From Sorex araneus (Eukaryota; Chordata; Mammalia; Eulipotyphla; Soricidae), in contig NC_073302.1 in NCBI RefSeq assembly GCF_027595985.1, positions 220,245,854 through 220,309,853 of the forward strand: a stretch of DNA of 64,000 bases, read 5' to 3'. The notes beneath the pieces were generated by a model. The model worked only from the letters and a program-made list of their open reading frames with translations. It ran no database searches and was not told the DNA's origin. Shown piece by piece: positions 44,925 through 55,476 of this stretch (positions are counted from its first letter, which is position 1; each line of letters opens with the position of its first letter). Both the position numbers and the translations under genes were made by a program.

Positions 44925-45095
44925 TAATTTTTGGGTTTTGGCCCATCTCTGTTGGTACTCAGAGCTTACTCCTAATTCGGTTCCAAGGGGTCACTCCTGC
45001 TGGTCTCAGTGGACCATGTGTGGTGCCAGGGATCAAGCCAGAGCCAGCTGCTTGCAAGGCAGGTGCTTCTCACTGTGCTGTATCTCTGGCCTGAA
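44925..45095 (-). mobile_element. Diverged type A SINE
   Basis: GAGCTTACTCCTAATTCGGT, GGACCATGTGTGGTGCCAGG, GCTGCTTGCAAGGCAGGTGC. Confidence 0.75.
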
Positions 45096-45171
45096 TTCCA
45101 AATCTTTATAGCGATGAAAATTGAATATTTAAGTTAATGAATTTTCTGGTGTGGTACCTGTTTTGATCATT

Positions 45172-45208
45172 GCGCGCACACACGCACACACACATACACA
45201 AGCACAAG
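45172..45208. repeat. Imperfect (AC)n tract
   Basis: ACACACGCACACACACATAC-type repeat with GC and AT interruptions. Confidence 0.9.
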
Positions 45209-45371
45209 TAAATATTTACACTTTCAGTAAGTATATAGGGAAAGATGATTAATATAGGACTATTTCATTAGTATGTTAAAAATTTGTCTTTTCTTGGTGG
45301 TAATATTTTAGAGTATGATGATTGAACCTGAAAACATGAACAATTTTAAAGTTACATTCTTAATTTTAAAG

Positions 45372-45454
45372 GACTTTTTCAAGGCATTGGGAAGAGTCAA
45401 ACAGATCCACAATGACGTAAAAGTACTTTTGAGAACAAACCAGCAAACAGCAGG
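45372..45454 (+). CDS. COG6: COG6 exon 6 (residues 181-207 and two bases of 208)
   Basis: 83 bases, acceptor TTTTAAAG|GAC and donor GG|GTGAGT. It encodes [20 protein letters not shown], then RTNQQTA and two bases of a glycine codon. The acceptor has a purine-rich run (TTTTAAA) just before the AG, so it may be weak, but the reading frame and conservation leave no doubt about the exon. Intron 6 after it is only 302 bp and free of recognisable repeats. Confidence 0.96.
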
Positions 45455-45756
45455 GTGAGTGGTTTATAATTTTCTTCAGTGTTTAATTTTCAAAATTTAA
45501 AGGCTCTCTGAGTTCTTTTTTCAAACCTTGTAACATTTTATGCAGTGGTTTAAAATAGGTGTTGGATAACCAAATTATTGATTTGAAGGTTGAGATCTGT
45601 TCAGTTATAAAAAATATATTATTGGAAAGTTTTCCCATAAAGCATAAGAGAGGTAACATCCTTTGACCAAATTATTTTATAATTAAACAAAATAATTAGT
45701 TGCATATATGTAACTATTATATGAATGTCTCAATAAATCTTTGCTTTTTTTTTTAG

Positions 45757-45827
45757 TTTAGAAATTATGGAACAGATGGCCTTACTTCAAGAAACAGCTT
45801 ATGAGAGGCTTTACCGATGGGCACAGA
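45757..45827 (+). CDS. COG6: COG6 exon 7 (residues 208-231 and one base of 232)
   Basis: 71 bases. The first base completes the glycine codon begun in exon 6; the rest encodes [20 protein letters not shown] followed by WAQ, and one base of a serine codon. The acceptor follows a run of about ten T and the donor is A|GTAAGT, both strong. The segment is essentially identical to what I recall from other mammals. Confidence 0.96.
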
Positions 45828-45989
45828 GTAAGTGATTTTTTTTCTGTCATATGGTCTAAATTTATGAATGTGAGTGTTTATTTTTTTTAATTTAACCTTG
45901 CCTTTATTTTGTACCATATTTTGGTCTTAGTACTCAAAAGGGGTGCTTCAAAATTACAAACTTGATGTTCGAGTATTTTTGTGTATTTG

Positions 45990-46152
45990 TTTGGCAGGGG
46001 ATTATCCCAGGCAGTGTTTAGGACATACCTTTAGCTCTGTGCCCAGGGGTCCGTCCTGCTGGTGCTTGAGGGACCATAGGTCGTGCTGAGGATGGAACTG
46101 GGGTTGACTGCACGCAGGACAAATGCCCAACCCCTGTACTGTCTCTGGCCAT
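45990..46152 (-). mobile_element. Diverged type A SINE
   Basis: GATTATCCCAGGCAGTGTTT, GGACCATAGGTCGTGCTGAG, GACTGCACGCAGGACAAATG, then ACTGTCTCTGGCC. Confidence 0.7.
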
Positions 46153-46329
46153 CTAGACATGCTACTGTCTTTTGATTTATGAGCATGAGCATGGGATGAT
46201 GTGTCTTTACTTGCAGTCCAATATTATGCATGATTAAGGACAAAAAACAAGAAAGTAAAGTCATTTTTTATGTTCTCCATTATCTTGATTACATATCTCT
46301 GGTTATTGACACAACTCTTTTTCTAATAA

Positions 46330-46810
46330 ATGGCAAATTAATTTTCTATTGATGCTGTAACAGATTACCATAAACTCAGTGGCTTATTACAGTAACACAC
46401 AAGTTTAGTTGGTCAGAAGTCAGATGTGTTCTCACCACACTGAAATGCAGGGCTGGAGTCATCTTTTGGGGGCTCTAAGAAAAATTACTTTCTTTGCTTA
46501 TTCAGTTTGTTGACACAGTTTAATTTCTTGAGTCTGTAGGACCTCAGGCCTGAGGTTTGCATTTTCTTGTTGGCTGTAATTGAGTTTTTTTTCTAGAGGC
46601 TGTCTATGTTTTTCCACTCACGGCCTTTCTTCCATCTTCAAAAGCGGCAGTTACAGATCTACTCCCTTTGTCATTTTGCATTTTTCCTGCTTCTTCTCCC
46701 ATCTCTAACTCTCCTGCCAGCCTCATTCACTTTAAGGTCTCTGTGATTGTGCTGGACCAACTTGGTTAGTTTAGGGAAAATCTGTTTGAAGCTTCATACC
46801 TTAATATCAT
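46330..46810. repeat. Ancient mammalian dispersed repeat, class uncertain
   Basis: The opening GATGCTGTAACAGATTACCA, then ACTCAGTGGCTTATTACAGT and later CTTTAAGGTCTCTGTGATTG, follow a repeat that is widespread in mammals. I recall the layout but not its name with confidence. It is far more diverged than the shrew-specific elements. Confidence 0.5.
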
Positions 46811-47539
46811 CTGAAATGTTACTAAAGGAACTTTAAGAAAGCATATTCACAAATTCTACTTGTGATAGAATTCTGAAGAACCTCACTGTGATTCAATTGA
46901 AAAAGAAAAGAGAAGAAAAGAAAACATTCAAAAATTCTAGGGGTTTGAGATCATTGAAAGGCTATTTTGAGGGATGTTATTTGCTTTAATTTTAATATAA
47001 ACATCTTAATAGGTTGGTCACAAAATTTCCCGTTAAAATCAAAGATGAGTTGAAACAGCAAAAATGGTATATTTTAATAGGTGTTAAATTGACTGTTGGA
47101 AGCAGTTAGTATGAAATTCAGTTAACCAGTTACACCTCTTCTTTTCTGTTTTAGATGACTTACTCCTTTTTTTCAAAACCTGCCCCTCCCCTCCCACTTT
47201 CTGCCTCTCATTGGTACTATTTGCTTGTATTTGGAGTACTGTGTGATGCTCTGTAAGTCCCCATGTTACCTTATTATTTGAAGCTAAGCTTAAGTTTTCT
47301 GTCTTCTGGTATTTTCCATGTACACATTAAAGTAAGTGATTTTTGCCATCTGTGAATTTATTTGGCATTAAATAATTTACTGCTTGTTAATACTTTGCTT
47401 TTCACAAATGTGAATCTTAGCTCTTCAGCTAGAATTTTTTCCTCAAATACAAAGAGTTTTCCACAGATTTCTCTGTGTTCCCATGAGATCTGAGTAGTTC
47501 CAAACTGTGGAAGCCAAAGTGGATTCTGACTCAGACATA

Positions 47540-47540
<1 letters not shown>

Positions 47541-47573
<33 letters not shown>

Positions 47574-47579
47574 CACACA
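47541..47579. repeat. (CA)n microsatellite
   Basis: About 15 perfect CA units, then an A-interrupted end. Confidence 0.97.
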
Positions 47580-47603
47580 AATTATCTATCTATCTACATA
47601 TTG

Positions 47604-47745
47604 GTTTTGGGAGGCCACACCCAACATGCTTCTGACTCTGCACTCACATGGGGCTTGGGGGACCATGTGGGGTACCAGGGATGGGACCTGGGTCAGCTGC
47701 TTGCAATGCAAGTGCTCTACCACCTGTACTATTGCTCTGTCCCCA
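47604..47745 (-). mobile_element. Diverged type A SINE
   Basis: GGGAGGCCACACCCAACATG, GGGACCATGTGGGGTACCAG, GACCTGGGTCAGCTGCTTGC, ACTATTGCTCTGTCCCC. About 20 bases are deleted from the body. Confidence 0.78.
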
Positions 47746-48094
47746 AGATATTTTTAATTCCAGGCAAGTGTATCTCTCTCAGTTAGTGCAGGCTGAAAAA
47801 TTCACTTTTGGTTGAGATCATTATATTCCAAAAGGTTTGGCATTTTTGAAGACATTCTAAGTTCTGTGACACTGAATCAGTTTTCATATTAAGTAGTAGA
47901 GACGTTTTATGGATAAAGTTAGAAAGCTGAAAAAAAGAGATTATTGGTGTAGAGATATTTAAAAGATTAAAATCCTATGCTATTTGAAACTGCAGTCTTA
48001 TTATCATGCATGAGTTACCTACATATACATTTTTAGTAAGCCATTTAAATATTGTTTCCAGGATAAAAGAAGCAAATACTCTTTTTAAAAAATT

Positions 48095-48222
48095 CATTTT
48101 GGCTTGTGAATCTGGCAATGCACAGGGGTGACTCCTGGTTCAGCACTCAGGATTCCCTCCTGGTGGTCATCTCATGCAAAGCAAGTAACTCACCCCCTGT
48201 GCTGTTTCTCTCTGGCCCCGGC
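48095..48222 (-). mobile_element. Shortened type A SINE
   Basis: CTGGCAATGCACAGGGGTGA and CACTCAGGATTCCCTCCTGG, then directly CATGCAAAGCAAGTAACTCA; the middle with the B box is deleted. Confidence 0.65.
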
Positions 48223-48622
48223 AAATACATTTTTAGTGTTTGTGTCTTCCTCCTGGAACATTGTCATTTGCATAGAAATTCACAAGTTTGATTTTCATCA
48301 CTCAGTTCATCAATTTTATTATTAATGTTCATCAAATGACTTATTTCAAACTGTAGTTTTTCTATAATAATAATAAAAGAGAGGATTGGGGTGCACCAGA
48401 GAAGATATGTAGTTGTTTAAGGATGCATTGATGATTAAGTTGGAAAGATGCACAGGGTCATTTGGTTCACCCTGGAGTGCTCAGGGCTAAGTGCCCAGGG
48501 CTTTGCCCCGTGTTGCTTGGGGACCCTGCAGTGCCTTGGCCTCCTGCAGCCAAGCTCGCGCCAGCCCTGTGAGCTATGTCTCCTGCCCTGACGCTCATGT
48601 CTCACTTAGTTCACAGCATGAC

Positions 48623-49677
48623 TGTAGGGGAACATTGGCTTGCCTTCCTCCCTGGCCACTGGGAGCTTGTGTTTGTTGATTGCCCCCAGCCTGTCCATCA
48701 CCTTTGTCCCCTGATCAGACTTTGGCTTGTAAATGTTGTCTTTCTCTTCTTACTGTCTTTTGCATGGTTATTTCCGAGCAATTGCATTTTGTACAGATAC
48801 AGGAAGATGGTTAAAAAGACAAGCCTGTGGCTTGGGAGTTGATTGACTCCAGTTACTATTACCTCCTGGATGTCCGCTCTCTCGACTTAAGCCTCAGTTG
48901 CCCTTACTTCCTAGCACCCCACAAGCAGGGTCCCGACGAGAGAGTGGATGGACCCATGGCAAGTGGTGAGCTATGAGCTACCCTGGCATCGAGATGGGCC
49001 TGGCCAAAGTGCCCTAATGCTTAACTATAAGTTAAGAGCTTGGTCCTGGACAAATTCTGTCATGATCCAAAAGTAATAACTAGATTTGGACCCTGCTGGG
49101 GTTAGGAATGATTGATCTGGCCTAAGCACTGTAGTCTGAATCTTTGGTGAGATGTCTGCACGAGAGACAGACACCCTGCAAGCCTAAAAGTGCCAATTAC
49201 TGTGTCCATACAGAATGGTCAATATTAGGAAGGAGAATTAAAGACGCTAATTAAGTTGCAGGTCTAAGGAGAGGAGAAACACACCTTAAGGCTGTTTTGC
49301 CCTTGTGGGCTGCAGGTGGTCAGGAAGTCTGGAAAAACATTCTTGATCACACTTCCCCTAGGGAGGTGTGGTGAGAGGATGAAAAAGAACCGCTGCGAGG
49401 AGGAAAGGTTGGGTTGATTGATGGATTGATTGAAAGAGAAGGAGAGATGGTTACAGAGACGGTGAGAGAGAGAGAGAGGGTCGGAGAGAGCTGGGAGAGA
49501 AGAGAGATTGAATAAATGGCAACTAACCAGCAACCAGCGTGGCCCTCGTTCTTTTTCTTCCTTCGTCCATCCAAGGTAACAGCTGGGTGGAGAAGCAACT
49601 CCAGAGCACTGAACATGGGGGGCGGAAGCGAACCACCTGGAGAGTCCACGAACAACCTTTTAGGTGTAATCCCCGCA
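48623..49677 (+). mobile_element. Endogenous retrovirus LTR, plus copy of an inverted pair
   Basis: It starts TGTAGGGGAACATTGG, as in the LTR at 17522-18692, and can be followed colinearly through GGGAGTTGATTGACTCC (48835) and TAACTATAAGTTAAGAGC (49022). The poly(A) signal AATAAA is at 49511-49516, and the end is AATCCCCGCA at 49677. Length 1055 bp. No internal viral sequence follows; the next base belongs to the opposite-strand LTR. Confidence 0.8.
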
Positions 49678-50928
49678 TGCATGAGGGGCTTACACAGCCC
49701 GAGAAGGGGTTTACACAGTGTGTGAACACAGAAAGGAGCAGCAGCGCTCTGTCTCTCCTGCCGCTCACGTTCGGTAATTTCATGCCGCTTCCCCCACCCC
49801 GGGGAGGTCAATGGCGATGGGCAGGCAGAGTAAGGAATGGGAGCCAGGCTGATTGGTCTCAGTTGCCATTTATTCCAATCTCATCTCCATCCATTCCTGT
49901 CTCTCTCTCCCTCTTTTTCTCTCCCCAGACGCCTCTTACAGTCTAGATAAATCCCCCAGCCAAAGGGGTAGGGGCTTACACATAGGTGTCACCATGCAAG
50001 TTCCTTCCCTCAGGGGAAGCTACTTCCAGGACAGATTCTTATCCAGCAAGATGACTGGCCTAAAGGCAAATATATGGGTGTGTTTCTCCTCTCCTTAGTC
50101 CAACAAACATGTAAACATTCATAATATTAATAATTTTGTATGGACACAGAGATACATTAAACTTATAGAATTGCTCTCCTGGGATCATCTCGATCTCAGT
50201 CTACAGTGCTCAGGCCAGATTAGTCTTTCCTATTCCTAGCAGAGTCCTAGTCTCGTTGTTGCTTTTGGATCATGACAGCATTTGTCCATGAACAAACTCT
50301 TAACTTATATAAGAATTGTGGCTCTTATCGATGACAGGGTAGCTCACAGCTTGCCCTGGGTCCTTTCAGTCCCTAGTCGAGACCCTGCTTTTTGGGTGCT
50401 AGGAACTAAGGGCAACTGAAGCTTAAGTCGAGAAAGCAGATGCCAGGGAATGAATAATATTCAAAGCCAATTAAATACCAAGTTACAAAAGCATAATATT
50501 GACTGTTTTCCTTTGTCCATACAAAAAGGACATTGCTTTAAACTAAACTATTCAAAAGACATAAGGAGAGGAGAAAGGCAATATTTCACTCATACATATA
50601 AAATCATAGCTTTCAAAGGAATCTGCCCTTACAAGTTAACAGAGTCTTATTAGGGGGAAAAGGTGATAGACTAGTTGGGGAAAAAAGCATAGAGAGGAGT
50701 TTACAGATAAACGCAGTGGAATGGAAGTGCCTCAGGAGCATTGTGATAAACCTGAGCTTCCGGTGGCAAGGGGAACAGGACATACCAATGTTGTTCAAAA
50801 ATGTTTAGAGCTACCTTCCAATAAACACAGAGGAATGGAGGTGCTTCAGGAGCACTGTGATGGGTATTACCAGATAAACCTAAACTCTTTATGACAAGGG
50901 AGAAAGGACAAACCAATGATATCCTACA
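49678..50928 (-). mobile_element. Endogenous retrovirus LTR, minus copy of an inverted pair
   Basis: On minus it starts TGTAGGATATCATTGG (50928), has AATAAA at 49874-49869 and ends CCCCTCATGCA at 49678. Its 5' region has two units of a roughly 115-bp block (50928-50800 and 50797-50697) where the other two LTRs have one. There are no coding remnants. Confidence 0.78.
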
Positions 50929-50963
50929 ACACAGCTCCATAGCACGCACGAGAAATTTTTACA

Positions 50964-51012
50964 TAGTTGGCGTGCCTGGGTGCGGGCTCGAATGACCAAC
51001 TAAAGAAAAAGA
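50964..51012 (+). other. Small insert between direct repeats, identity unknown
   Basis: The 11-mer AAATTTTTACA is present at 50953-50963 and 51013-51023. The 49 bp between are GC-rich, with AGTTGG and CCAACT as an inverted pair near its ends and an A-rich right end (TAAAGAAAAAGA). This resembles a retroposed short RNA. I do not recognise the RNA. Confidence 0.4.
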
Positions 51013-51165
51013 AAATTTTTACACATGAACTTAAATGATTGGCGTATTCTCTAGGTTATACATATATACTTTTTTCCTCTCCGTGTGTTTACTATAGAAT
51101 GTAGTGTCGGGATACCATGGATACAGTCAAACCCAATTTTAAACTGGAGTCCTGTCACTTTTCAG

Positions 51166-51259
51166 GTGAATGCAGAGCACTCACGCAAGAATCCTGCGAT
51201 GTTTCTCCAGTACTGACTCATGCAATGGAGGCCCTGCAGGACAGACCTGTGCTATATAA
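51166..51259 (+). CDS. COG6: COG6 exon 8 (residues 232-262 and two bases of 263)
   Basis: 94 bases, acceptor CTTTTCAG|GTG. It encodes [20 protein letters not shown], then [10 protein letters not shown] and two bases of a lysine codon that exon 9 completes. The donor must be AA|GTTGGT: only this position restores the reading frame into exon 9. It has T at +3 and G at +4 rather than the usual R and A, so it is a relatively weak site. Confidence 0.94.
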
Positions 51260-52975
51260 GTTGGTGATCTTTTCTTCATTTTCACAAACCAAACTGCTTT
51301 ACTTTGATCTATTCATTTTTAGCATTACCAGATTTGTATACAATAACATGAACAAAATTTATAAAAACACAGTTTTGTTTTTCTCTCAGTGTATGAGTAC
51401 CGTTGGAACAGTAATTTATTTGCATATTATGTGCTAAGTCTGGGGTAGTTGGAAGGAAAACTCAGGTTTCCCTTTATCTAGGTTCTGTCTTACTTTTTAT
51501 AGCAGTTAGAGGACTTTCCCCCTTCTTTCTTTTCCTTGTAGTTGTAAGTAAACCATTGCTGTCTGTCGGCCTTGGAGAGAAGATTGGCTGTGTGACTGAG
51601 GGAAATAATGACTTAAGGTTGAGAAAAACATTCTCCATGATTTACAAAACTTACTGACAGAGTTTTGGGTGTTCCAGAATTGTGCCATTGGAACAAAGCC
51701 TCCATCATTAGCATTCATCTAACAGTGGCCCCAAATTCCCTCCCATCATACCTTCTTAGCAAACTTTCTGAAAAAAATATTTTTAAAAATCAGGATTCCA
51801 ATCATGAGATTCAGGAAAAGTAAGTGCTCAGGTCTTTGATCCTGGTATTTATGCCAACCAAGACAGAGTGCTAATACTTTGGATAAGAACCTTACGCATT
51901 ATTGAAATTGTTTGCATATTTTATGCTGCATTATAATTTCTTGCATAAGGTGGAAGCGAATGCTTGATACATTTTTAATATCTAAAATTATAATGGCTGC
52001 CTAGAACTCATAGAATGAAAATAGGAAGACCACATGTGAGGGTATAGTGCAGGAAAGGGTAAGGTGTGGGCTGTTGCATCGGTATGAACTCCTCCTTGCT
52101 ACATCTGCTTCCAGAGGATTCTCTCAGTAGGTCTTTACTTACTTTATGACAAGGTTACAGAACACAAAAGATGGAGCACTTGCACCAGAAAATGTTCCAG
52201 CACTTCTTAACTGAGTACTTCCTGTGTGTCCTAGAAACACAGCTCCAATAAAAACGGCTCATGTTGCTGTGATGGAGAGCAGATCTGTTTTAGTAACTGA
52301 GAATAATTGCTGCCGTAGAGGACATGTCCCTGGGCAGGCTGGGTCAGTGTTCCTAAGGAAAATGAAAAGTTACGTCTGTTAGAGAGGGTCGTCGTGAAGA
52401 TCGAATCAGACTGTTTATAAAGGGCTTTAGCACAAAGCTCGTCTCATCATTCTATATTTGATCTTTATCTTTATTTTTGAAAGGAGACAAGTGAAAGTTT
52501 TCAACTGAAGACAAATGTATTCAGGGCCTAACTGACAGGGAAAGGCTTCAAAGACTGGAACTGTGGTAGACTGGGAGAGATCTGTCTCTCGGGGGTGCTT
52601 GGCAAGGAATGGAAACACCAGGGCAGTTTGGAAGACTTTTAAGAAGCATTTGAAAGCTAAGTGGTAGGAAAAGAGGATTTTAAGGCAAGTTGATTACCAT
52701 AAAATGTTAAAAAATCACAAAGTTGGTCTTTGATTAAATATTCATCTATTTTCTTTCTAAATTTAGGAAAAGCTATAGTGTCTTATGATAATCACCAGAT
52801 GGCACTGTATAACCTTGTTTAAGTAGTGTTTCTAAGCTGTCTAGATACCATGTAAAAGAAAAATGTTAATTATTGAGGTCCTTGGGTAAAGTTGCCATAC
52901 TCAGTTTTTCTGAAGTGCTAATGCATTATAAACTTTAAATAATCCAGTGCCTTATTTTCTTGAAAAATAAATTCA

Positions 52976-53176
52976 GGGGCTGGAGCAATAGCACAGCGGG
53001 TAGGGCATTTGTCTTGCATGCGTCCGACCCAGGTTTGATTCCCAGCATCCCATATGGTCCCCTGAGCAACGCCAGGAGTAATTTCTGAGTGAAATTACTC
53101 AGAGCCAGGAGTGACCCCTGTGCATGTGCATTGCCAGGTGTCACCCAAGAACCAAAAAAAAAAAAAAAAAAGAAAG
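52976..53176 (+). mobile_element. Young type A SINE with a hairpin-like replacement
   Basis: Near-consensus head GGGGCTGGAGCAATAGCACA and B box GGTTTGATTCC; poly(A) about 18. The duplication AAATTCAG lies at 52969-52976 and 53177-53184. In the body a perfect inverted repeat GAGTAATTTC / GAAATTACTC (53076-53085 and 53091-53100) replaces the usual sequence after CTGAGT. Confidence 0.92.
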
Positions 53177-53451
53177 AAATTCAGTTAAGTATAATAAAAA
53201 CTTGATATTTCTTTCCATTGATAAACCATCAGGTGGAATTGATTAAAGAATGTGGTAATATGTATAGTACTGATTTTTTTCATTGTAGAATTGTTTTAAA
53301 AGATAATTTCTCACTTTAAAAATATCTTTATCTTCTGAGCAGATTTTCTTTTGGGTATAGCTAGCACACTGAAAAATGAGGACTTTGAACTAGCATGAAC
53401 TAGCAGCATCTTAGAATACTTGCATAATTTGATTTAATTTTTATTTATTTA

Positions 53452-53618
53452 TTTGCTTTTTTGGCCTCACCCAGGAGTACTCAGGGCTTACTCCTGGCTT
53501 TGCACTCCGGGATCACTCCTGGATTATATGGGGTTTATATGGGGTCCTGAGGGTCAAAACTGAATCAGCCAAAGCAAGACAAGAGCCTGACCTGCTGAAC
53601 TGTGCCGTTAGCCCTCTT
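53452..53618 (-). mobile_element. Diverged type A SINE
   Basis: GGCCTCACCCAGGAGTACTC, TTTGCACTCCGGGATCACTC, and a local duplication TATATGGGGT (53526 and 53537). Confidence 0.78.
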
Positions 53619-54666
53619 TATGTAATTTAACATTCAGTTTTATAAAGCTACATTTTAATTTTTGGATCTTTGTTAGAAAAGAATCTGCTTTTGGCCAGAA
53701 ATTTCTTCTGTCTCTCTGGGAAAATATATCTCATATTTATAAATGTCATTGAAATTTCATTGTAGCTCATGCTATTCTTGTCCAAATTATATTTTTTATT
53801 GCAGGAGGTTAATATTAATATTTCTAGTTCAGATTTTACGTTTAGATTCTAGTGTTTTTCAGGCTTGATCATCTCCACACACACCCTTCAAATGCTTGCA
53901 GATTCACTGGTTTCTAATACAACTTGTCACAGTAAATCGTCCTTAAAACAGTTTATTGTGGTTGGCTGGGCCCTAAAGTGAGGATTACTGTTATTTATTT
54001 TAAAAGTTTGTGAATTCATGCTGTGCTAAGTAGTCTACAGATAAATCATGCCAAAGAATTGGTGATTATTCAAAAAGAATGCATTTTCATTCTAAACATA
54101 GTTATAACTTAAGAGTCTGAGAAAAAGAAGTAAACAGTTTGGTTCTGATGCACTTTAAAAACTAAAGTGTATATAAGGCAATTGTGCTGTTTAGCAAAAC
54201 TTAGCTTAATACTACATTTTCCTCCTGGCATATTGCTATTATGCCACTGCAGGGAATTTTAAAATCATTTCCTTTTAACAAAACCAACACAAAGAACCAT
54301 GATCTGGTTACAGTGGAATCTTATTAAAAAGGATTAAATTTGTGTAAGTGTATAGCTATTGTCTTTGCTTCAGATTTTATTGAAAAATTTTCCTCTTTCT
54401 GTGCTTATGTGTTTGAAAAAATCTGAACGTCTCATTAATTAATTTATTAAAGAAAATGCCACAGCCTGAAAAATTTACTCTCTGGAAGCCTTTGGGAAAT
54501 CTTTGTTTCCTTAATTTATCTGTTGGGTAATGAAATAATGTATCTACAGTTCAATAACAGTGACCTGCAGAGAAATACTTTGTTTTCCTTTGTTCTAGAA
54601 AAAAAAAATCTTCAAACTATATAGTGAGTGTAAGGAGTAGTGGCAATAATACAAAAAGAACAAACA

Positions 54667-54848
54667 AAAATTTTTTTTTTCTTTTTTCTTTATGGCTCAC
54701 ACTTGGAGATGCACAGGGGTTACTCCTGGCTCATGCACTCAGGAATCACTCCTGACAGTGCTCAGGGGACCATGTGGGTGGTGGGAATCGAATCCAGGTC
54801 GGCTTTTGCAAGGCAAATGCCTTACCCGCTGTGCTGTCGCTCCAGCCC
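54667..54848 (-). mobile_element. Type A SINE
   Basis: T-run, TATGGCTCACACTTGGAGAT, GGGAATCGAATCCAGGTCGG, GCTGTGCTGTCGCTCCAGCC. Little diverged. Confidence 0.92.
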
Positions 54849-55019
54849 CTCGTCATAGTTTTTGTATTCACCAAACACACTGTTGTCACTGCCACATTGT
54901 TCATTCCAGAGGCCGGCTTTCTTTCCTAGGAGGTGTGAAAATACATATCCACATACCCTTCAATTCTTCTGTTTTTGTTTGAAAACTTTGTGAGGAGAGT
55001 TGTAAAAAAAAAATCTATG

Positions 55020-55190
55020 TTAAGCGCCCTTCCTAGACCCAGACTGGTGGGTGGGAAGCCAGTGGGGGCGGCTGAGGAGGGCATTGGTGGAGGGATGTGG
55101 ACACTGGTCAAGGGGTTGATGTTGGGACACTGTTGCCTGAAACCCGATTGTGAGTCACTTTGTAACTCACTGATTGAATATGCTAATCTC
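55020..55190 (+). mobile_element. L1 3' UTR fragment before exon 9
   Basis: GGTGGAGGGATGTGGACACT, AAGGGGTTGATGTTGGGACA, then GAGTCACTTTGTAACTCACT and GATTGAATA follow the sense 3' UTR order. No A-tail or duplication is clear. Confidence 0.7.
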
Positions 55191-55270
55191 CGGAACTGCA
55201 TACAAATCATGTGATAAGGAAGGAATAGGCGGGGGGAAGAATCTCTTTTCTGCATACTTGTTTCTTCTAG

Positions 55271-55399
55271 GTACACCTTGGATGAATTTGGGACCGCCAG
55301 GAGGAGTACAGTTGTTCGTGGATTTATTGATGCTCTTACAAGAGGGGGTCCCAGCGGGACACCAAGGCCCATTGAAATGCACTCCCACGACCCTTTGAG
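55271..55399 (+). CDS. COG6: COG6 exon 9 (residues 263-305 and two bases of 306)
   Basis: 129 bases, acceptor TTCTTCTAG|G and donor AG|GTACAG. It encodes [20 protein letters not shown], then [20 protein letters not shown] and PL. Apart from one G-to-S change in the glycine-rich loop (GGPSG), it is as expected for mammalian COG6. Only 77 bp of intron 9 separate it from exon 10. An L1 3' UTR fragment lies about 80 bp upstream of the acceptor. Confidence 0.96.
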
Positions 55400-55476
55400 G
55401 TACAGTGACTGGTCACCGTGAAGCGTTGGATGTTTTCCTCAAGGAAATACTTTCTAATGTGTCATGTTTTCAATAG

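Larger units (their letters stand above)
43194..45371 (+). other. COG6: COG6 intron 5 (content)
   Basis: Four SINE copies, listed separately, and an AC tract. The stretches 43615-43890, 44090-44920 and 45215-45371 show nothing recognisable. Confidence 0.65.
45828..51165 (+). other. COG6: COG6 intron 7 (content)
   Basis: Holds SINEs, an old mammalian repeat and the inverted LTR pair. The stretches 46160-46330, 46815-47540 and 47750-48095 hold nothing clear, except an L1-like scrap, CACTGTGATTCAATTGAAAA, at 46884. The 3' 150 bp before exon 8 are unique. Confidence 0.65.
51260..55270 (+). other. COG6: COG6 intron 8 (content)
   Basis: Mostly unique AT-rich sequence. 51260-52965 and 53625-54660 show no repeats or coding signal. 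Three SINEs and one L1 tail are listed separately. Confidence 0.65.

Noticed and set aside
49347-49946. Open frames of about 135-154 codons over the LTR junction
   Set aside because: They read through U5 and R of opposite LTRs; LTRs are non-coding and no viral protein motif is present.
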